The notes under the pieces: model-generated
Database searches by the model: none
The model's input: the letters and a program-made list of their open reading frames with translations, nothing else
Told to the model about the DNA's origin: nothing
DNA from: Gammaproteobacteria bacterium
GTDB lineage: Bacteria; Pseudomonadota; Gammaproteobacteria; GCA-001735895
Reading direction: 5' to 3'
NCBI GenBank assembly: GCA_029862125.1
Contig: JAOTXY010000026.1
Span: 1 to 39,650 of the forward strand
DNA: 39,650 nt
Shown here: piece by piece, positions 17,022-23,714 of the stretch
Layout: the number at the start of each line of letters is the position of its first letter
Position numbering within the stretch: position 1 is the stretch's first letter
Made by a program: the position numbers and the translations under genes

Positions 17022-18170
17022 CTATCCGGCTGCCTGGCGCATAACGGCAGGCAGCTTGTTCACCAATTCCACAAGTTTCGCTACAAACGCTTCGACATCC
17101 TGCAAGCTGTTTTCCATGCCAAAACTAACCCTGATCGCATTCAAGGCCAGGCTGTCTTCGACCCCCATGGCGCTGAGGACATGGCTCGGCTCGGTTACAG
17201 CACTGTGGCAGGCAGATCCACTGGACAATGCAAAGCCGGCGCGATCCAGTTCCATCAACAGGGTCTCGCCATGATAATAAGGTAGCGCAAAATAAGTTGT
17301 ATTCGGTAAGCGTTGTGCCCGCTGTCCGAATACCACGCTTCCCGGGATAGTTGCGAGCCTGGATTCAAACACATCCCTCAACTGTTCAAGATGGTGTTTC
17401 TTATGCTCCATTTCAAGTCCCGCTATCTGCGCTGCCTTGCCCAGGCCAACGATTCCGGCGACATTTTCGGTACCACCGCGGCGCCTGTTTTCCTGGTAGC
17501 CGCCACTGATTAAAACATGCTTTGGCTTTCTGTTTACCACCAGCGCACCGACGCCTTGCGGCCCGCGTAATTTGTGTGCCGAAAAGCTGATGGCATCGAT
17601 ATCGAGTTGAGACATGTCGACAGGAATCTTACCGACAGCCTGGGTGGCATCGCTATGCACCAGGCAGGAATCCCGATCAACCATCGCGGCAAGCGCCTCA
17701 ATCGGCTGAATGACACCGGTTTCATTATTGGCATAGATAACCGACAATAACTGGGGATCGATTTCAGAAAATACTTTACGGGCTGCGTCCAGGTCAATCT
17801 GGCCATCGTGATCAGACTTTAAGCGGATAACTTTTCGACCGTCTTCCTGCAATTGTCTCAGGGGTTCCAGAATACTGGGGTGTTCGATTTCGCTACTGAC
17901 GATAGCGCGTTCGCTGCTGCGGTCGACATACCCTTTCAGCAACATATTATTCGCTTCGGTCCCACCAGAGGTAAAAGTAATAGCCTCACTTGAACAGCTC
18001 AGCAAATTTGCAACTTCGGCACGGGCTGATTCAATTGCCGAGCGCGCCATGCGACCATAACTATGCAGGCTCGAAGGGTTGCCGGTTGGATTCTGCAAAA
18101 ACGGCATCATCGCATCAGCCACTTCCGGATGCATCGGTGAGGTTGCATTATGGTCGAGATAAATAGCCAT
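17022..18170 (-). CDS. Class I cysteine desulfurase, NifS-like, in the iscS position
   Basis: A 382-residue PLP enzyme that removes sulfur from cysteine. Lys200 ([11 protein letters not shown]) is the PLP lysine and Cys321 ([11 protein letters not shown]) the persulfide cysteine. Features point to NifS rather than canonical Isc[18 protein letters not shown] replaces the IscS segment with RSGT, and Ala-His-Lys replaces Gly-His-Lys. The C-terminus ([17 protein letters not shown]) ends about 20 residues early and lacks the SPLWE...WAHH tail that E. coli IscS uses to bind IscU. This agrees with the missing iscU next door. The gene follows iscR by 4 bases. It could still be called IscS in routine annotation. 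Confidence 0.9.
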   Translation of the reverse strand: MAIYLDHNATSPMHPEVADAMMPFLQNPTGNPSSLHSYGRMARSAIESARAEVANLLSCSSEAITFTSGGTEANNMLLKGYVDRSSERAIVSSEIEHPSILEPLRQLQEDGRKVIRLKSDHDGQIDLDAARKVFSEIDPQLLSVIYANNETGVIQPIEALAAMVDRDSCLVHSDATQAVGKIPVDMSQLDIDAISFSAHKLRGPQGVGALVVNRKPKHVLISGGYQENRRRGGTENVAGIVGLGKAAQIAGLEMEHKKHHLEQLRDVFESRLATIPGSVVFGQRAQRLPNTTYFALPYYHGETLLMELDRAGFALSSGSACHSAVTEPSHVLSAMGVEDSLALNAIRVSFGMENSLQDVEAFVAKLVELVNKLPAVMRQAAG

Positions 18171-18174
18171 GGCT

Positions 18175-18633
18175 TTAAATCAAACTTTGTCGCTGCTGCC
18201 GCAAATCGTGGGCACGAGACAGCGCCTGTACCTCGTCATTCTGCATCATGTCGGCAAGCGATATCGTGGTCAGGTAGTTTTCAATTTCTGCGCTCAGTTC
18301 TTCCCATAGCTGTTCGGTCAGGCAGGGTTCGTAGGTCGGTGAACCATTGGCAATGTCCTTGTCTGCAACCTGCATTTCCTCGTCAACCGCATTGATAACG
18401 TCGGCAATGCAAACCTGTTCCGGTGAACCGCCCAGGCTGTAACCTCCGCCGGGTCCACGGGTACTGACGACCAGCTTATTACGGCGCATCTTGGCAAATA
18501 ATTGCTCCAGGTAGGAAAGCGAGATTCCCTGCCTGATCGAAATATCGGCAAGCGAAACAGGGCCCTGGTCAGAGTGCATGACAAGATCGAGCAGTGAAGT
18601 CACCGCATACCGGCTTTTAGTGGATAGTCGCAT
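18175..18633 (-). CDS. iscR: IscR-like Rrf2 regulator lacking the [2Fe-2S] ligands
   Basis: A 152-residue Rrf2-family repressor, first gene of the isc operon. The winged-helix part (residues 1-65) is close to E. coli IscR, including ISLSYLEQLF with Glu43. The cluster-binding loop aligns without gaps, yet Cys92 is Lys, Cys98 is Ser and His107 is Glu; only Cys104 remains. It therefore cannot hold the usual cluster and should not sense Fe-S status in the E. coli way. A near-consensus IscR type 1 site nevertheless lies at its own promoter. It may act as a permanently apo regulator or have a new signal. Confidence 0.9.
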   Translation of the reverse strand: MRLSTKSRYAVTSLLDLVMHSDQGPVSLADISIRQGISLSYLEQLFAKMRRNKLVVSTRGPGGGYSLGGSPEQVCIADVINAVDEEMQVADKDIANGSPTYEPCLTEQLWEELSAEIENYLTTISLADMMQNDEVQALSRAHDLRQQRQSLI

Positions 18634-18662
18634 CGTGAAAAAAGTTGGCGTAAAACGAGTTT

Positions 18663-18690
18663 AGTATACAATCCTGACTAAAATGGTCAA
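18663..18690 (-). promoter_or_regulatory. Promoter of the isc operon
   Basis: On the minus strand TTGACC (18685-18690) and TATACT (18663-18668) are spaced by 16 bases, a good sigma-70 promoter 30 bases upstream of iscR. It overlaps the last codons of the sensor kinase gene. Confidence 0.7.
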
Positions 18691-18694
18691 CTAT
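18670..18694 (-). promoter_or_regulatory. IscR type 1 operator overlapping the isc promoter
   Basis: Read on the minus strand, the 25 bases match the type 1 IscR motif (ATASYYGACT then RWWWYAGTCRRSTAT) at 22 positions. The half-sites seen are ATAGTTGAC and TAGTCAGG. It covers the -35 element and spacer, as in the E. coli iscR promoter, so bound IscR would block transcription. In E. coli this site class needs cluster-loaded IscR, which this IscR cannot form. Confidence 0.7.
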
Positions 18695-19991
18695 TATCAA
18701 GGGGTAGTTTGACTATTACTTTTGTGCCATTCCCGGGTTCGCTTTCGATCACGATCTGTCCGCCATGGGCCTCAACGATAAGCTTGCAAAGATATAACCC
18801 GAGGCCATAGCCACCGGTATTCCTTTGCCTGGAGCTGTCAGGCCGGTAAAACGGCTCGGTCACCCTCGAAATATCCTCGGTCTTTATACCAACGCCTCGA
18901 TCCCGCACTTCGATACTAACGCTCTCCTGATCATGCGACAGGCTTATTTCAACCTCTCCCTGATCCTCGATGGAGTAATGACAGGCGTTATCGATCAGGT
19001 TTTTGATCAGTAATTTCATGCGCAGCCGATCTACCTCGAGCTCGACCGGGGACAACCTCGATATAATGCGGTTACGGCCGGGATGCGCCTCGATTACTTC
19101 CTCGACCAGGCCAAGCAACTCGCAACGACTCAACATCAGTGGCGCGTGACTGGTATTCAACTTCTCCGATTCGAGTATCGATGCAATCAGGGTTTCCATT
19201 TCACGAATATCGTCGATCAGTTTTTGCTGGATTTCACTCTCTTCGAGCAGCTCCAGGTTGACACGCATGCGCGTGATCGGTGAGCGAAGTTCATGGCTGA
19301 TCGCCAACAGCAAGGCCGATTTACTCTCCAGCATTGCCTTGATCTGCCCAGACATACGGTTAATTCCCGCTGCCAGCATACCAAGTTCACCCTTGCCTTC
19401 GGTCAGGATATCTTGCCTGAGATCGCCTTCGCCAATTTTTCGTACCTGCGTAGACATCGCTTCGATTGGCCTGAACATACGCCGTATTAACAGGTACAGG
19501 ACTAAAAGGATCGATCCGAGTAACAGGAAAAGTACCCAGTGACGACGTTCGGAGCCCCGGCGAAAACTGTTATCGACTGCAAACAGGTATTGGTAACCCT
19601 GTTTTTGAATCAAAAGGTACTGGTCGCGTCGATGATGGCTGAGATAGACATTGTCGTAGGGATGCGGTGCCGGTTCAAATTCGTAACCCGCGATCGCTTT
19701 TAGCTTAGGGCTCGAAGTCCAGTCGACACCCCGGCCCTCGATGCGGATCTCGAATGGCAGCTGGTCCGCCAGTTGCTGAGCAATCGGCAGGTTCGGCGGG
19801 TCTCCAATATCGTCAATCAGGTACTCGATGTAGCGTTCCACGTTAGGCAGAATTTCATGTTGCACATGTGGCTTCAGGCGTTTTGCGAAACTACCGGCCA
19901 GAATAACAGCCAGCGCCAGCATCGAGATCAGGAAGTAAAACAAAAGCCGGAAAACCAGGCTTTGCCAGCGGGTTTGTAAATAGGACCACAT
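18687..19991 (-). CDS. Sensor histidine kinase, CpxA/RstB-like
   Basis: A 434-residue inner-membrane kinase. Two membrane segments (about 14-35 and 151-170) enclose a periplasmic sensor domain of about 115 residues. HAMP (171-222), phospho-acceptor His233 (AISHELRSPITRMRVNLELL), N-box LIKNLIDNACHYS and G-boxes RDRGVGI and GGYGLGLYLCKL follow. The RSPITRMRVNLELLEES stretch recalls CpxA and RstB. It is encoded directly after its regulator with no gap and behind a Spy/CpxP-like gene, so an envelope-stress role is likely. Its 3' end overlaps the isc operator. Confidence 0.88.
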   Translation of the reverse strand: MWSYLQTRWQSLVFRLLFYFLISMLALAVILAGSFAKRLKPHVQHEILPNVERYIEYLIDDIGDPPNLPIAQQLADQLPFEIRIEGRGVDWTSSPKLKAIAGYEFEPAPHPYDNVYLSHHRRDQYLLIQKQGYQYLFAVDNSFRRGSERRHWVLFLLLGSILLVLYLLIRRMFRPIEAMSTQVRKIGEGDLRQDILTEGKGELGMLAAGINRMSGQIKAMLESKSALLLAISHELRSPITRMRVNLELLEESEIQQKLIDDIREMETLIASILESEKLNTSHAPLMLSRCELLGLVEEVIEAHPGRNRIISRLSPVELEVDRLRMKLLIKNLIDNACHYSIEDQGEVEISLSHDQESVSIEVRDRGVGIKTEDISRVTEPFYRPDSSRQRNTGGYGLGLYLCKLIVEAHGGQIVIESEPGNGTKVIVKLPLDNS

Positions 19992-20657
19992 TTATCGATT
20001 CACGAGCTGGTAACCCTGGCCACGCACTGTGCGGATCAGTTCAGGACGTTGCAGTTTCTGCCTGAGTCGGCTCACCAGCACGTCTATCGCCCGACTGTAA
20101 ATATCGGCATCGAGACCTCGCAGTGCCTGCATGATTTCATCACGCGACAACACGCGATCCTGGTTTTTAACCAGCAGGCCAAGCAATCCAAATTCAGTAG
20201 CGGTAATAGTCAATTCCTCGCCATTCTGTAAGAGTTGTTTCTTATCCAGGTCGATGCTCAGCTCGCCGATCTGGTACACGGTATCGGCAGCCCCTGTTTT
20301 ACCGCGTTTAAAAATATTCTGGATTCTCGCCACCAGTTCACGCGGTTCGAAAGGTTTCGGCAGGTAATCGTCAGCACCTAATTCCAGGCCGACGACTCGA
20401 TCCATCACTTCACCACGGGCGGTTAGCATCACGATTGGAATGTCGCTGAAATGGCGTATGCGACGGCAGGTCTCAAATCCATCAATCTGGGGCAACATCA
20501 CGTCCAGCACCACCAGGTCATAATCCTGTTGCCTGATTTTATCGATCGCCTGCAGGGGGTTGGTTTCATTGTCGAGCGACATATCGAATTTGGCAAAATA
20601 CTGCTGCAACGGTTCGGCAAGGCGTTCGTCGTCGTCAATCAGTAATAGTTTACGCAT
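19992..20657 (-). CDS. OmpR-family response regulator, CpxR/RstA-like
   Basis: A 221-residue regulator. The receiver domain has Asp8-Asp9-Asp10, phospho-acceptor Asp52 (VVLDVMLPQIDG) and Lys101 (YLPKPFEPRELVARI). The C-terminal winged helix has LTATEFGLL-like ITATEFGLLGLLVKN and ends IRTVRGQGYQLVNR. I chose the ATG at 20657 because MRKLLLIDDD is the normal receiver start; the longer open frame upstream runs into the Spy-like gene. OmpR-type regulators bind tandem direct repeats, and three GTAAC repeats lie upstream of the first gene of this set (21279-21303). Confidence 0.9.
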   Translation of the reverse strand: MRKLLLIDDDERLAEPLQQYFAKFDMSLDNETNPLQAIDKIRQQDYDLVVLDVMLPQIDGFETCRRIRHFSDIPIVMLTARGEVMDRVVGLELGADDYLPKPFEPRELVARIQNIFKRGKTGAADTVYQIGELSIDLDKKQLLQNGEELTITATEFGLLGLLVKNQDRVLSRDEIMQALRGLDADIYSRAIDVLVSRLRQKLQRPELIRTVRGQGYQLVNR

Positions 20658-20733
20658 GTGGCTATCCGATCTGGTTTCAGACTGACATTGTACAACGCGG
20701 CTCCTGCTTGAGAAGCCGCGTGGTCGATCATGA

Positions 20734-21207
20734 TCAGGATTGATCGCCATCCTGGTGTCGGTGATGCCGGTGATGCCTGCGATGATGTTGGAGAAAGTCC
20801 TGCAATTGTTGTTTTTGCTCTGCATTCAATGAATCCAGAAAAACCGCCAACGATGTAATAACAAGTGGCGCATTTTCGTTAATCATCTGTGTTTTCTGCT
20901 GCACCAGTTCGAGTGCGCGTGCCTGGTTAAAATTTGGGTCCTGTAACAGAGCGCCAATTTCGTTGACCTGCTGCTCCTGGGTAGCCTTCGCGTCCAGCAT
21001 TAATTGAGCAACGGTCTGCGCCAACTTGCCAAAATTCTCTTGTTGCTGAGTGTCAAGGTCCAGCTTGCTGGTAACCCGGTCGGTCACAAATTCGATTTTT
21101 TCCTCGGGCGACATGCCCCAGTCGTTATGTTTGCCAAAGGCATAGACCACGCCGCTACTGCCAGCGATAAGTAAAACTGCAGTAATGATTCGAGTTGAAA
21201 GTTTCAT
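20734..21207 (-). CDS. Spy/CpxP-family periplasmic protein with His-rich tail
   Basis: A 157-residue protein with a signal peptide (about residues 1-23, ending VVYA). The mature part is helical, with LTxxQ-like motifs DLDTQQQENFGKL and SLNAEQKQQLQDFL typical of Spy and CpxP. The C-terminus HHRRHHRHHRHQDG has eight histidines in eleven residues and could bind Zn, Cu or Ni. Spy is a periplasmic chaperone and CpxP a negative regulator of CpxA. As first gene ahead of a CpxRA-like pair it is best read as the feedback inhibitor or output of that system. The combination cpxP-like, regulator, kinase in one direction differs from E. coli, where cpxP is divergent. Confidence 0.8.
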   Translation of the reverse strand: MKLSTRIITAVLLIAGSSGVVYAFGKHNDWGMSPEEKIEFVTDRVTSKLDLDTQQQENFGKLAQTVAQLMLDAKATQEQQVNEIGALLQDPNFNQARALELVQQKTQMINENAPLVITSLAVFLDSLNAEQKQQLQDFLQHHRRHHRHHRHQDGDQS

Positions 21208-21278
21208 CGATAGTCTCCGTAGTTAGTTGATGACGGAGAAATATTAGGGAATCAGTCGTTACAAAGCTTTTCAGCGGC

Positions 21279-21303
21279 GTAACGATTTGTAACAATTTGT
21301 AAC
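21279..21303. promoter_or_regulatory. Phased GTAAC triple repeat, likely operator of the adjacent response regulator
   Basis: GTAAC occurs at 21279, 21289 and 21299, each separated by exactly 5 bases, so the repeats lie on one face of the helix. The CpxR box is GTAAA-N5-GTAAA, so this is a near variant. The array ends 72 bases upstream of the Spy-like start, and another GTTAC in inverse orientation is at 21258-21262. It probably mediates autoregulation. Confidence 0.7.
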
Positions 21304-21305
21304 AC

Positions 21306-22031
21306 TCAATGTTTTTGTTTTTCGATCGCCGTCAGCATTCCCCGCAAGATATTAATCTCGTTGCGAGTCAGCTCGCTACGCAGGTAAAGACGTCGCAGGC
21401 GCTGCATGATCATACCCGGTTGGTCGGGATCCAGGTATCCACTGCTCAGCAGGATTTGTTGCAAATGCTCAAAGTAACCTTCCACTTCGGAGCTCGGCGC
21501 CGGCAGATCATGGGCATCGGGTTCTTTAACAGGTAGCGGCGCATCGTACTGCCGATTGAAAATTTCATAGCAAAGGACCTGGATCGCCGAGGCCAGGTTA
21601 AGCGAACTGAATTCCGGGTTGGTTGGAATGCATACCATCTGATTACACAACTGGATTTCCTCGTTCAGCAGGCCTGAATGTTCGCGCCCGAACACCAGTG
21701 CGACGCGGCCTGAGTCGTCCATAGAAATAAGCTTGTCAGCCAGTTCCTGGGGGTTGAGTTCGGGCCAGGGAAGTGAACGGCGCCGCGCACTGGTGGCGAC
21801 TGCCAGGTTGCAATCGGCGATCGCCTGGGCCAGCCCGCTGCAGGTTTCACGATTGTCGAGTATAGCGTTGGCACCCGAGGCCCGGGCGTATGCTGTCTCT
21901 CCGATCGGGCACTGGGGATCGACCAGGGTCAGATGGCTTAAGCACATATTATTCATCGCCCTGGCAGCGGCACCGATGTTTCCCGGATGGGTGGTACCGA
22001 CCATGACAATCTTTATATTCTGCAGTTTCAT
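21306..22031 (-). CDS. trmJ: TrmJ, tRNA (Cm32/Um32) 2'-O-methyltransferase
   Basis: A 241-residue SPOUT methyltransferase that methylates the ribose of residue 32 in tRNA anticodon loops. Motifs are VMVGTTHPGNIGAAARAMNN, VALVFGREHSGLLNEEI and IPTNPEFSSLNLASAIQV, where the knotted SAM site forms. I chose the ATG at 22031 (MKLQNIKIVMVG) over the longer open frame, which would run into suhB's 5' end. suhB is divergent, 92 bases away. In E. coli trmJ sits directly beside iscR; here the three-gene stress system separates them. Confidence 0.93.
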   Translation of the reverse strand: MKLQNIKIVMVGTTHPGNIGAAARAMNNMCLSHLTLVDPQCPIGETAYARASGANAILDNRETCSGLAQAIADCNLAVATSARRRSLPWPELNPQELADKLISMDDSGRVALVFGREHSGLLNEEIQLCNQMVCIPTNPEFSSLNLASAIQVLCYEIFNRQYDAPLPVKEPDAHDLPAPSSEVEGYFEHLQQILLSSGYLDPDQPGMIMQRLRRLYLRSELTRNEINILRGMLTAIEKQKH

Positions 22032-22123
22032 TATTCGAGTGCCCGCTGTTCGGTTTATTTCTGGTCTATTATCAGACCGTTTGCTAGACTGCGCGCCTTT
22101 CCCGGCACGACTAAATTCCAACG

Positions 22124-22912
22124 ATGCAACCAATGCTCAACATCGCAATTCGAGCGGCTCACAACGCTGGGGATTTTATCGTTCGCAAAATTAACAAGCT
22201 ACCTGACTTAAAGGTCGAAGTAAAAGCCGTTAACGATTACGTCAGTGAAGTCGACAGGGAGGCAGAGGCACGAATCATCGAGGAACTGCTGAAAGCATTT
22301 CCAGGTCATTCAATCCTGGCCGAGGAGTCGGGGATGATCGAGGGTGAGGACGAATACCGCTGGATAATCGACCCGCTCGATGGTACTACCAATTACCTGC
22401 ATGGCTTCCCACATTATGCGGTTTCAATAGCCTGCGAACATCGAGGTCGAATGGCCCATGGCGTCATCTACGATCCGTTCAAACAGGAACTGTTCGCCGC
22501 CAGCCGCGGTGACGGTGCCACCCTCAACAACCGCCGTATCCGTGTTGCCAACCTGAAAACAATTGAAGGCGCACTCATTGCAACCGGCTTCCCGTTTAAA
22601 AACCCCGACCAGCTCGATGAATTTTTAAAGCTTTTCAACGCCTTTTTTAGCTCAGTTAGCGATATTCGCCGCGCAGGCTCCGCGGCGTTGGACCTGGCCT
22701 ACGTGGCGGCAGGCCGGCTGGATGGATACTGGGAATCCGGGCTCAACGCCTGGGACCTTGCCGCGGGTGCAATAATCATTCGTGAAGCGGGTGGTATCGT
22801 GACCGATTACAGTGGAGATGGAAATTTCCTCGATAACGGTCAAATCGTCGCAGGCAACCCGAAAATAATCACCGACATGCTCGGTACAATCCAGCGACAG
22901 CTCAAGGATTGA
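22124..22912 (+). CDS. suhB: SuhB, inositol-1-monophosphatase family
   Basis: A 262-residue protein of the inositol monophosphatase family. Metal-site motifs are ILAEESGM, WIIDPLDGTTNYLHGFPHYA and LNAWDLAAGAIIIREAGG. In gammaproteobacteria SuhB also joins the rRNA transcription antitermination complex with NusA/NusB/NusG. The start MQPMLNIAIRAAHNAGDFI is the usual SuhB start. It faces lexA, with 47 bases between the stops. Confidence 0.94.
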   Translation: MQPMLNIAIRAAHNAGDFIVRKINKLPDLKVEVKAVNDYVSEVDREAEARIIEELLKAFPGHSILAEESGMIEGEDEYRWIIDPLDGTTNYLHGFPHYAVSIACEHRGRMAHGVIYDPFKQELFAASRGDGATLNNRRIRVANLKTIEGALIATGFPFKNPDQLDEFLKLFNAFFSSVSDIRRAGSAALDLAYVAAGRLDGYWESGLNAWDLAAGAIIIREAGGIVTDYSGDGNFLDNGQIVAGNPKIITDMLGTIQRQLKD

Positions 22913-22959
22913 TCAAGATTACAAGGGCAACGGTCCGACCTATCGGAATGGCACTGGAA

Positions 22960-23559
22960 TTATCGGTAATTCCTCAACTGGCCGACCAGTACCCCGTGAA
23001 TGCTGACACGCTCGGCTGGATAAATCATCGGTTCCATTTCCGGGTTTTCCGGTATCAATGCAATTTGCCGTTCGCCCTTGCGCTTAAATCGCTTTAAAGT
23101 TGCCTCGGCCTTATCGATCATCGCGACCACGATATCACCGTCATTGGCAACCAGCTGTTTCTTTATAATCACGTAATCTTCATCGAGAATACCGGCATCG
23201 ATCATCGAATCGCCGGTAACGCGCAAGGCGAATAATTCCGGCCCCATGAACATTTCCGCCAGGTTCAGTTCCTGCTGATCTTCGATAGCTTCGATCGGCA
23301 ACCCGGCTGCAATTTTTCCGGCAAGTGGAATCGTGGGAGGACTCACCAGCGGCAAATCGACGAGACTCATACCACGCGAATTACCCTTGACCCGGTCGAT
23401 ATAACCCTTGTCTTCGAGCGACTGTACATAACGATGAATAGTGCCGTGCGAAGTGACGCCGATGGCGATTCCAATTTCCTTGAATTTCGGGGCATAACCG
23501 TGCTGGGCAAGATAATTACGAATAAACTGGAGTGTCTTTTGTTCCTGTGAAGTCAGCAT
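22960..23559 (-). CDS. lexA: LexA repressor, divergent DNA-binding type
   Basis: A 199-residue SOS repressor. The C-terminal protease has the Ala85-Gly86 cleavage site (KIAAGLP), Ser118 (VTGDSMIDAGIL) and Lys156 (ATLKRFKR), so RecA-stimulated self-cleavage should work. The DNA-binding half (YAPKFKEIGIAIGVTSHGTI then HRYVQSL) differs from the E. coli-type RREIAEALG helix and resembles LexA proteins of other lineages with other operators. I see no CTGT-N8-ACAG box upstream. A long inverted repeat at 23572-23613 is the candidate operator. I chose the ATG at 23559; a TTG two codons earlier is an alternative. No imuB or dnaE2 follows. Confidence 0.9.
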   Translation of the reverse strand: MLTSQEQKTLQFIRNYLAQHGYAPKFKEIGIAIGVTSHGTIHRYVQSLEDKGYIDRVKGNSRGMSLVDLPLVSPPTIPLAGKIAAGLPIEAIEDQQELNLAEMFMGPELFALRVTGDSMIDAGILDEDYVIIKKQLVANDGDIVVAMIDKAEATLKRFKRKGERQIALIPENPEMEPMIYPAERVSIHGVLVGQLRNYR

Positions 23560-23571
23560 TTGCAATAACTC

Positions 23572-23613
23572 TTCTCATTTTCTTCTCATCGAGTTTAGAG
23601 AAAAGAATGAGAA
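23572..23613. repeat. Long inverted repeat at the lexA start, candidate autoregulatory operator
   Basis: The 16-base arms 23572-23587 (TTCTCATTTTCTTCTC) and 23598-23613 (GAGAAAAGAATGAGAA) match in 14 of 16 positions around a 10-base spacer. The left arm also contains two direct TTCTCAT copies (23572 and 23583). It begins 12 bases upstream of the lexA ATG and could be the LexA operator or an mRNA hairpin. Confidence 0.55.
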
Positions 23614-23714
23614 CTTGCAAGCCTGGCGCAATCCATTGGTATCGATATCGATTTATACCGCGATTTTATATAGCCCCGAATTTAGCGAGGCTCTATGCGC
23701 TCCAGCGGGAGTCG

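Noticed and set aside
17000..17030. Possible hidden or truncated iscU between the desulfurase and iscA
   Set aside because: Only 10 bases separate the two genes, and no frame on either strand nearby shows IscU motifs such as LPPVK.
23641..23652. ATCGATATCGAT palindrome between acs and lexA
   Set aside because: A 12-base palindrome built from a simple repeated ATCGAT unit in a short intergenic stretch; not convincing as a terminator, since no T-run follows, nor as an operator.
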